A DNA stretch of 45,482 nucleotides, taken from contig JBBHKE010002154.1 of the NCBI GenBank assembly GCA_037447655.1, forward strand, positions 70,427 through 115,908. Reading direction: 5' to 3'. Source of the DNA: Zygnema cylindricum (lineage: Eukaryota > Streptophyta > Zygnematophyceae > Zygnematales > Zygnemataceae). Position 1 is the stretch's first letter; each line of letters starts with the position of its first letter. Shown piece after piece: positions 38,953-45,482 of the stretch. A program made the position numbers and the translations under genes. The notes under the pieces were generated by a model. It was not told where the DNA came from. It saw only the letters and a list, made by a program, of their open reading frames with translations, and did no database searches.

Positions 38953-39476
38953 CTTATTGTACGGCCATTGTACGACATGGTCTACAAGGTGACACCTCTC
39001 AAATCGGGAGCCATGGTTCCTCCTCCCATCTTCTCCGGTATCAAATAATGTGGCGCCACGTGGCACCGCGTGATGCTATCTCAAATGACACCAAAATCTC
39101 ACTTCACGTGGCGGCTACAATGCCGGCCGTCCGATCAAAACATATTTTACACGGGTCAGATTCGCGTACATGCATGAATTGCTCTTTTTGGTTAGTTTGT
39201 TGTTAATTAGCAATGGCGTTAATGTTTATATATCTTTGAAACCCATCACGTGTATCGTTTCGATAACACCTTATTGGTTAAGACGTACGATAAATAGAGG
39301 TCCACAGACCCAGGTTCAAATCTGGACCCAGGCAACATTTAGTAAAATATCCTCTACCTCAAAATCTACCACTTTCTAAATATGGCGGCAACCATGGCGT
39401 GCCTTTGATCCTCACTCTCTTTCTTTAAAGTAAAACTAAAATAGAGAAGTGAACTATTAATTACCTTTTTTCAACA
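38953..39476 (-). repeat. Family B LTR fragment (5' half, minus strand)
   Basis: On the minus strand this begins TGTTGAAAAAAGG at 39476 and runs through U3 to the GTAC cluster, where it stops at about 38953. It matches the first half of the B1 LTRs, with a G-box-like GCCACGTGGC and GTACG motifs. U5 is missing. It interrupts or truncates the transposon. Confidence 0.88.
39264..39336 (+). other. tRNA-like segment in the B-type LTR fragment
   Basis: ATTGGTTAAGACG (box A-like) and AGGTTCAAATCTGG with box B core GGTTCAAATCT (10 of 11), flanked by CCAG/CTGG. Antisense to the LTR. Confidence 0.6.
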
Positions 39477-40839
39477 CGGCGCAAACAGGATGGCGGCGCA
39501 GTCGTCAGATTCCACATGCAAAAAAATAAAGGAAATGAGCGGCTTCAATTGGATATAAACAACGTGAATTGTGATTGGTCCAAAAGGATTATATTTTATA
39601 AGGTCTGTCCGCATTTGGCGTTGCCTGACCACATATATCACCCACGCCAAATGTTGTATATTTATTCTATTTTTGTCAGTATGTTTACTCTATTTCATGT
39701 GCCATCGTGGTAAAAAACCCATATTACAGTAAAAAGTTACTCCTTTCAAGGGGCATTTTGGTAAGTTTGGTTTTTTTAGAATTAATATTTACGCTAAAAC
39801 AGACGCGATCCAATATTAGAATACAGTTTTAATGAAATTGGTGCGAAGTTACCTATTCTAACCGAATACGCGGAACGTCGAACAACAGTTACAAAGTTAT
39901 TATACAAATAAACGCACACACGTATTGTCGCCGTTGTACTATAAAATTCTAACATGTAAATTCAAGTACATGTTCACACTGACGACGATGCTGTCGACGA
40001 ACGAAAGTTATTAGAACGGATTTTTTTCGATGTGATTGAGTCTTTTTGTTTAATGCGACTCCAAGTGCAACCGCGAGTCTATTTAATTGGTATTTGTACC
40101 TTCATATTTAGAAATGTACAATTTTGCACTGTCGGACATCGTCCGTACTCCACACAATTTAAATCGAACCTATATTATAATTTTTTACGCTAATTAAACC
40201 TCACCTAAATTAGAATAATGAAAAAAATAGAATCGTTTACTCTTTTTGATGTGATAGAGTCGAAATTTCGAGCGACCGAATTAGAGTAATTTACTCTAAT
40301 TACGATTCGCGGTGTACTCTATGTCGTTTTTTCCTCATTCGCTACGCGACAGCATCTAATCCCCGTAACCATGTACCTTCGGATCTGGCATGCGGCTGCT
40401 GCCAACCACACGCACATTGGCGAAAGCACAGGTGTGACCCCCCTAGGTCATTACTAGCCTCCCCCCCCATCCCCATGAATTGCTTAACTCCCCATCCCCC
40501 ATATAGCGAGTCCCAAAAAGCATACGCACTAACGCGTGCACACACACACACAAAAAAAAAACAAAAAAACCAAACAAACATTTCTTTACCCTCTCCCCCC
40601 ACCCCCCCCCCCCCCCCCCTTATACACCTTACACACCCAAAACTAATACATGAACCCTCTCTTTCCCCCTCTCCCCCCCCCCCCCTTGCCCCTCCCCCCC
40701 CTCTTTTCCGGCATCACACTTTATGTTATATTCTGGCCCGCTACCAATTTCCCCATGCATCCCACATGGTTTCTTTTCCTCTCCCACGTTTTCTCTTCCT
40801 CTCACCCTCCCTATTCCCATGGCTTCTTTGACTTATTGA
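39477..40839. other. Non-coding stretch with hairpins and homopolymer runs
   Basis: No gene is seen in about 1.36 kb. The first part is AT-rich, with CACACA and A-runs. A perfect 11-bp hairpin AATTAGAGTAA / TTACTCTAATT (40279-40301, 1-nt spacer) is present, and GATGTGATtGAGTC is repeated near 40032 and 40248. From 40455 it becomes C-rich, with runs of up to about 18 C (40603-40619), which produce spurious proline frames. It may be the 5' region of the non-LTR element that follows. Confidence 0.5.
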
Positions 40840-41095
40840 CCATGTCCGAAAAGCCCTTCCTTTTCCCTTCTCCCTCCCCCACCTCCACCTAAACCTCGTA
40901 AACAAGCCTCTAGGCGTTTAGAATGTCGTGGGTGTCACAACCTTTTTGCCGCTGAGGCCGGTATTTCCCTCCATACACGGAGTTGTCGCCATTGTAGAGC
41001 CTGGGTGGTCTTTCGTCTCTCACCTCTCCTCAATCGTCATCGACCACCCTCCTCTTTAGCCCGACAGAAGACTAGACTTTCGTCAGTGAGTTAGA
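40840..41095 (+). pseudogene. N1 N-terminal zinc finger
   Basis: An ATG at 40840 opens MSEKPFLFPSPSP; a one-base slip in the C-run changes frame to PKPRKQASRRLE followed by CRGCHNLFAAEAGISLHTRSC (first Cys 40924-40926), spacing C-x2-C-x12-H-x3-C, and CRHCRAW. Such fingers bind target DNA in R2-type elements. Frame ends in TAG at about 41093. Confidence 0.65.
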
Positions 41096-41099
41096 TGTT

Positions 41100-42420
41100 T
41101 TGGGGGCTTATGATTTGGGAGCCCCCTGCCCGCGATCGTATACCTATATTCCTATGGGTGGGAGGACAATAGTACAAGATGCTCTCCACCTACCTTTGTC
41201 CCACATTTTTTCAAACCCGACGAACATTACTCCTTGGCACCTTCTTCTTATGTTCTCTCTCTGGGTGCTAGTACTTCCAAGTTGTGGGGGAGGAAGTGGG
41301 GCTAGAGAAAATATGGCGCGTTGTCGCCGGTTCCTTCGTGGAGACAGGAAGGCCCACCACGCTGAGCATGAGGATTGGGTATCGAGCACGTCTTTCATAC
41401 CACATTGCCCACCTAAGCCATCGGATGTCTCGACCTCTTATCATCGAGCAATTCACCTAGGTTGTGTCGGTGAGCTTTCTCGAGCGGTTCAGGCCTTACA
41501 TCCATTCACCCCTACCCCTCGATCTTCTTCCACTATTGAGGTCCTTCGATATCTCCACCCCCCTGCACCTTCCACTTTACCCCTTCCATCCACGCCTTTG
41601 AGCCTTCTGAGAGTTTTACTTTAGATCGAGAGGTTTTCATTAAAGCCCTTAGCTCTTCTCCTCACTTTTAAGCAGGAGGCCCTTCAGGCACAGTGCATGA
41701 GTTGTTTCACAATGTTTTGCCCCCTAAATTAAGTGCCCAGGGGATTGATATATTTTTTCGAGTATGTTCCCTTAGAGCTAGTGGGGATGTGCCCCCTCGG
41801 ATTTTTGATCTTTTTACGGCGTCACGCCTTGTGGAAATCGCCAAACCTAATGGAGGGATCCACACTATTGCTGTGGGAGAGGTTTTATGCAGATTAGTGG
41901 CTCGTGCGATATGTCTCTAACTCCAACCAGCTTTTCATGATTATTCCTCTCCTCATCAAATTGGAGTGGCGCCGAGAGGGGGTTGTGGCACACGGGATTC
42001 GGGCTTTGTTGGATGCACATCCGGATTGGTTGGTCTTTCAGGTCGACGTTTCCAATGCATTCTATACGGTGGATCACAACATGATTTTTTCAAAGCTTAT
42101 GGCGGCCTCTATCTCCGATTGTCCAATTATTCCCCTTTGTGAGGGCTTTCTATTCTTTGTCAAGCATCCTTTCTTTCTCGACCGACGGTGATCTAATTCC
42201 TCTCTCCTCTGCGACTAGCAGTCGCCAAGGCAACCCTCTAGGCAGACCTTTGTTGGGCCACGCCCATTACTGGGCCCTTCGTGCTTCCGCAGCCGCCTTC
42301 CTTTCTTTCCTTTTCCCTTTGGTTGCAGATGATACGCACATTATTGGGCTTAGAGATCAAGTCGTATTGGCATATGATATTTTCAAGGAACGTTTAGCCG
42401 AACTCAACCTTTAAGCCAAT
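41100..42420 (+). pseudogene. N1 reverse transcriptase (broken)
   Basis: Pieces in three frames: HLGCVGELSRAVQALHPF (about 41455), AGGPSGTVHELFHNV (41665 on), LVEIAKPNGGIHTIAVGEVLCRLVARAIC (RT motif 1-2, to 41920), then DAHPDWLVFQVDVSNAFYTVDHN with the first catalytic Asp (about 42040), SRQGNPLGRPLLGHAHYWALR (motif QGDPLG with D to N), and VADDTHIIG with the catalytic Asp pair at 42328-42333. This motif set is seen in plant non-LTR RTs. Confidence 0.82.
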
Positions 42421-42857
42421 CTTCGAAGTGTGTTATTTGGTCTCCTCAGGAGAAGCCACTTTCTTTTACCCCCCCTCTTGGTTTTCACACCCCTTCTCCC
42501 TCCGCTGGCATTCCTGTGCTTTGTTGCCCCCTTGGTTCGGATACTTCCGTGACCTAATTCCTTCATTATGCTTTACAAACTGATTTGGCCGAAATGGACG
42601 ACCTTCCTCTTCTTCCCGATCCCGAAGTTGCTTTTGCTATCTTAACTAGGTGTTCCCCCCACCGCCGTTCTTACCTTACTTGTACTTCCCCTCCCACCTC
42701 GACGTTTGTCTCCTCTCTTTCGGCTTTTGACGATTGCCTCAAGGACGTCCTCCGCACTCTGTTAGGTCGTGGGGTATTTGATCGCGAGTATGTGCCCTCA
42801 ACCCGCATTCAGGCTTCCCTCCCCGTCTTGGTCAGGGGGTTGGGACTATTATCAACT
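42421..42857 (+). pseudogene. N1 region between RT and the LTR insertion
   Basis: Open piece 42585-42857 in one frame: LPLLPDPEVAFAILTRCSPHRRSYLTCTSPP and FDDCLKDVLRTLLGRG, then a leucine-rich end GLGLLS. It continues in the same frame after the solo LTR (ARVAPVAYLGSW at 43810), which supports a single original gene. Confidence 0.7.
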
Positions 42858-42864
42858 TGTAACC

Positions 42865-43061
42865 TGTGACCCCCATTGGTACACAGCCCCTATGATAATA
42901 TTTGGTCTTTTTGAATTTGACAATGAATAGGTGCCACCCTGGCACGCAAAAACTTTGAATGACTACACCCCTATGCATCCTGGACTCCCCTAAGTCCGCA
43001 ATAAAAAGAATCATTGAAATTGCTCACCTAAGGATTATGTTATGGCTGACCAAAGATGGTC
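42865..43061 (-). promoter_or_regulatory. Multi-hairpin leader of family D
   Basis: Read on the minus strand: GACCA-TCTT-TGGTC (43048-43061), GGACTT-AGGG-GAGTCC (42982-42997), TGCAT-AGGG-GTGTA (42964-42977), GTGCC-AGGGT-GGCAC (42931-42945) and bulged TGTG(T)ACC-AATGGG-GGT-CACA (42865-42885) with ATG in the loop. The third independent set of stems for the same plan. Confidence 0.68.
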
Positions 43062-43555
43062 TATATATACAGATGCACTCTGGGAGAGAGGCGGAAACCT
43101 AAATTTTTTTAAGTCCTAAGCTACCTCTCTAAACCTACTACTAGTGTACCTATCGAACCAAAAGACCGTAAGGTATAAGAAGGTATATGTACCGATGTAC
43201 TTCTTGTACGACCATAATACGGCATGGTTGCTCGGCTCACACGTGTCAGTTCTTGAGCCGAAGTTGCTCCCCCTTGCGATATCCACTGTCCAATCATCCC
43301 TCGCCATGTGTCACATGCCGACATCTGCTCCGCAAACAGCCAAAAAACCACTCCAAAATTCCGGCTCCTCTGTGAGCCGTCGATGCGAACAACATTCAAT
43401 TTCGTCCGTTGAAATTCGATGTTGTTTCTTACGGTACTTTATTTCGTGCGGTCCTGCACGTTTTATGTTCACTTCGTCCCGTAATATGTTAAATGAAGTA
43501 TGTCGTCACGTTACATTATTAATGTAAATCAAACCCAACATGTATATCGATTCAT

Positions 43556-43632
43556 CAGAACCTAACGGATAAGGCTGACGCCTACGCCACACGGCAGTTA
43601 CCCAAGAGGTCTTAGGATAAATTCCTATACAT
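43556..43632 (+). other. tRNA-like segment in D LTR, antisense
   Basis: AACGGATAAGGCTG (box A-like) and TTAGGATAAATTCCT at the box B position (degraded), antisense to the LTR as in A and B. Confidence 0.45.
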
Positions 43633-43809
43633 GATACAAATCTTTTGTAAGGGACTATTTCCCCTGCTCCTTATGCCTTTCTCCTTCTCTGCTTCTCTGC
43701 TTGAGGCAGCCATGGCTGCCTGTCCTTATTGACTACGACAAGTATGAGGACTGTAATAAGCTCATAGACCACAAGAGATAGAATATAAAATGCCCCTTTC
43801 AACACAACT

Positions 43810-44890
43810 GCTCGTGTTGCTCCGGTTGCCTATTTGGGAAGTTGGTGCCTTATTGACATTACTGTTGTTTCTCGTTTCTTGGCTGGGGACACCCCCGTTC
43901 TAGCTACCGTGGTCCCCCGGGTTTCAGACGGGGTGGGGTGTTCCCGTTCCAGCAGTCTATATTGGACGCGCAACGTTCTCTTCCTCCTCATGCCCTAGTG
44001 GATGTGACAATTCTCTCCACCCTTGTTGCAAAATCCGTTGAGCGTGTCCAGGAATCGATTTCCGATCGGGTTGTCGCCGCCATTAAATCCGAGCTTCTCA
44101 AGGCGTTTCCTTGTGATTCTTCGCGTGCCCGTCTTCTATCTTGTGGTGGACCAGGTTGTGGATCTTGACTTTTGGCTACACCTATTTTGTCCACTTTGCG
44201 ATTCTCACCTGCTCGGTTCACCATCGCCCCCCGATTTCGCCTTGGCCTCCCCCATCCTCTTTTACTTGGCTCTCTTGTTTGTGCATGTGGTCGTGTCTTA
44301 GGGCCCAATGTTGTCCATTTGCTTCGTTGTTCCCATGGGGGAGATTTGATCTAGGCGCACGACTATTCGCGACACTGTTGCGACTATCGCTTCGGAGGGG
44401 GGCTTTTTATGTGCGTCCGGAGGTTTCTGTCGGATCGATGTTGTTTTGCTTGATGGTGCCCGTCGCAATTTTAGTGATATAGTTTTGGCAAACCCCACTT
44501 TGGTTACGGTTGTTGGTCAGGCGGCTCGACATGTTGGGGTGGCAGCACGTTATACCGCTAAGGCGAAGGAGCGTGATTATACTCACTGGGACCCTATGGA
44601 TGACTTTATTCCGATGGCGGTCAAGATCTTTGGTTGTTTGGGTGTTGCAATGGACGAGTTTCTCCGTACTTGCGCTCGACGTGCTTTCGAGCGTCGAGGA
44701 CTTGGGAGCCCTCCTCCTTCGCTCCTTACTTCTTTTTATCGTCAACGCTTATCTGTGGCTTTACAGCGAGTGCAGGCTTCTATTCTCCTCTAATCGGCTA
44801 TCAGTGTTATGGATCGTCGCCATGTTCCGGACCTCCCTCAACATGCTCCCCCGAGATGGGGGAACTTACGGGGTTTGTTTTTCGTAGATT
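43810..44890 (+). pseudogene. N1 C-terminal CCHC and nuclease-like region
   Basis: First piece: ARVAPVAYLGSW, then FQQSILDAQRSLPPHALVDVTI, ESISDRVVAAIKSELL and SPARFTIAPRFRLGLPHPLLLGSLVC. Zinc-binding CACGRVLGPNVVHLLRC (Cys 44280-44282 and 44286-44288, His 44316-44318, Cys 44328-44330), followed by SHGGD and an AHD-like motif after a TAG. Then in another frame IRDTVATIASEGGF, RIDVVLLDGARRNFSDIVLANPT and FIPMAVKIFGCLGVAMDEFLR. The Asp-rich stretch after CCHC resembles a PD-(D/E)XK-type nuclease of R2-like elements; this is by pattern only. Confidence 0.62.
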
Positions 44891-45482
44891 TTTAACTGAG
44901 TTGGGGTTGGGGTTGTAGTTTTGGTTATGTGAGTTGCCGTGCTTTTCATTTTGGGGTTTGGGTGCTTTTGTTTGCCTTGTTGTTGTTTCCTTTTTTGTTG
45001 TTGTGTTCCCGTCGCTCTCCTTGGTTTTTATTCTGCTGTTAGTTTTTCGTTTTGGCCATGCCACCCCTTTTGTACCCCCGGAATCAGATGGTTTACCATC
45101 GTGCTTTTTAATTTATCCTGCATCTTTTATTTGAAATACAAGGGAAGAAGGTAGCAAAAACATGGATCTCTTAGAAAGAGAGAGTGAGAGGGGGAGAGAG
45201 AGAATGAAAACTAGTAGTCAAAGTCAGAATATTTTTTTAGCATGATACTTTTACAAAATCAAATAAGAAGCTTTTACTTCGGAAAAATCGTTGTAAAAAA
45301 ATTACAAGATGGCCTCGTGTCATTTCATCGAAAAAAAAGAAAAAAAGGGTGGCAAATAAAAAATGATTGGCATACGAATTTTAACAATATTCAAAACTTA
45401 TCAGTTAGTGTGGATTGCGTTAAAACACTATTACCATACAAAAAATATCATGGGCGAGGGAAGAGGGGGAAAGGGAGAGAGC
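44891..45482. other. Right-edge region without a recognised gene
   Basis: T-rich, then A-rich non-coding sequence. Possibly the 3' untranslated end of N1 up to about 45140, followed by a GA-rich microsatellite (AGAAAGAGAGAGTGAGAGG, 45174 on). Short frames here have no domain. Confidence 0.45.

Larger units (their letters stand above)
42858..43804 (-). repeat. Solo LTR of family D, in N1
   Basis: On the minus strand TGTTGAAAGGGG (43804) to GGTTACA (42858), 947 bp, flanked by a perfect CAACT duplication (42853-42857 and 43805-43809). No internal region, so it arose by LTR-LTR recombination. The N1 reading frame passes from one side to the other. Shares modules with A/B/C: twin GTAC (GTACTTCTTGTAC, 43197-43209), GGCAGCCATGGCTGCC palindrome (43705-43720), hairpin leader and tRNA-like segment. 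Confidence 0.93.
40840..44890 (+). mobile_element. Non-LTR retrotransposon N1, R2-like layout, frameshifted
   Basis: Order on the plus strand: N-terminal C2HC zinc finger (40924), RT domain (about 41690-42420, ADD box at 42325), then, after solo LTR D, a C-terminal CCHC motif (44280-44334) and a putative endonuclease-like tail to about 44790. This order (N-terminal finger, RT, CCHC, C-terminal nuclease) is that of R2/NeSL-type elements rather than L1. Every part is in a different frame from its neighbours. Family placement is inference. Confidence 0.68.

Noticed and set aside
40475-40831. Proline-rich open frames at 40475-40892
   Set aside because: Produced by C-runs and low-complexity sequence; no start context, domain or repeat support.
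43938-44168. Independent host gene after the D LTR
   Set aside because: The frame joins the N1 frame across the D insertion site (42857/43810) and continues its order of motifs.

Overview
This is transposon-dense plant nuclear DNA: nested, mostly dead mobile elements with no recognisable host gene. The plant assignment rests on three things. The copia primer-binding site is an exact complement of the anticodon arm of plant-type initiator methionine tRNA. The pol proteins have plant-like Ty1/copia and Ty3/gypsy motifs. The transposase carries a GT-AG intron. The low-copy mix (R2-like non-LTR element, pogo-like transposon, half-tRNA-primed copia) would fit a non-flowering land plant, but that is only an impression. 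All element and family names here (A0-A4, B1, C, D, G1, G2, N1) are local labels, and similarity statements are judged by eye.

Layout. 1-413 is the end of a copia LTR (A0). 414-11281 is a decayed gypsy element (G1: RT, RNase H, integrase, 3' LTR) split at 1694/8135 by a complete minus-strand copia element (A1, 1695-8134). 11288-25431 is a second gypsy element of the same family (G2: 5' LTR, gag, zinc knuckle, protease, RT, RNase H), lying LTR-to-LTR against G1 and split by a plus-strand copia (A2, 17770-23636, TSD GTCGA). At 25432 a minus-strand copia end (A3) begins and runs into a 10-N assembly gap (26657-26666). Beyond the gap is the 3' part of a plus-strand copia (A4), whose 3' LTR was split by the youngest complete element, B1 (29022-35229, TSD GGATA). 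36092-36957 is an LTR of a third family (C). 36958-38952 is a pogo-like DNA transposon remnant with tandem subterminal repeats. 38953-39476 is half a B-type LTR. 39477-40830 is non-coding. 40840-44890 is a frameshifted non-LTR retrotransposon (N1) with R2-like architecture, interrupted by a perfect solo LTR of a fourth family (D, 42858-43804, TSD CAACT). The right edge shows no gene.

The most interesting signals are in the LTRs. Families A, B, C and D differ in most of their sequence but share one regulatory plan. It has: a U3 module of paired GTAC motifs; in A, B and D, an antisense tRNA-like segment with box A and box B; and an R/U5 leader made of consecutive short hairpins whose loops present AGGG/ACGG/AAGG, with compensatory base changes between families. 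In A, B and D a bulged hairpin near the end of U5 has ATG in its loop. In A and B this is followed directly by a 15-nt primer-binding site complementary to the anticodon arm of tRNA-iMet (a half-tRNA primer as in Drosophila copia), whose own ATG is in frame with gag. Together this looks like a conserved leader for priming, translation start and possibly RNA packaging by the Gag CCHC knuckle.
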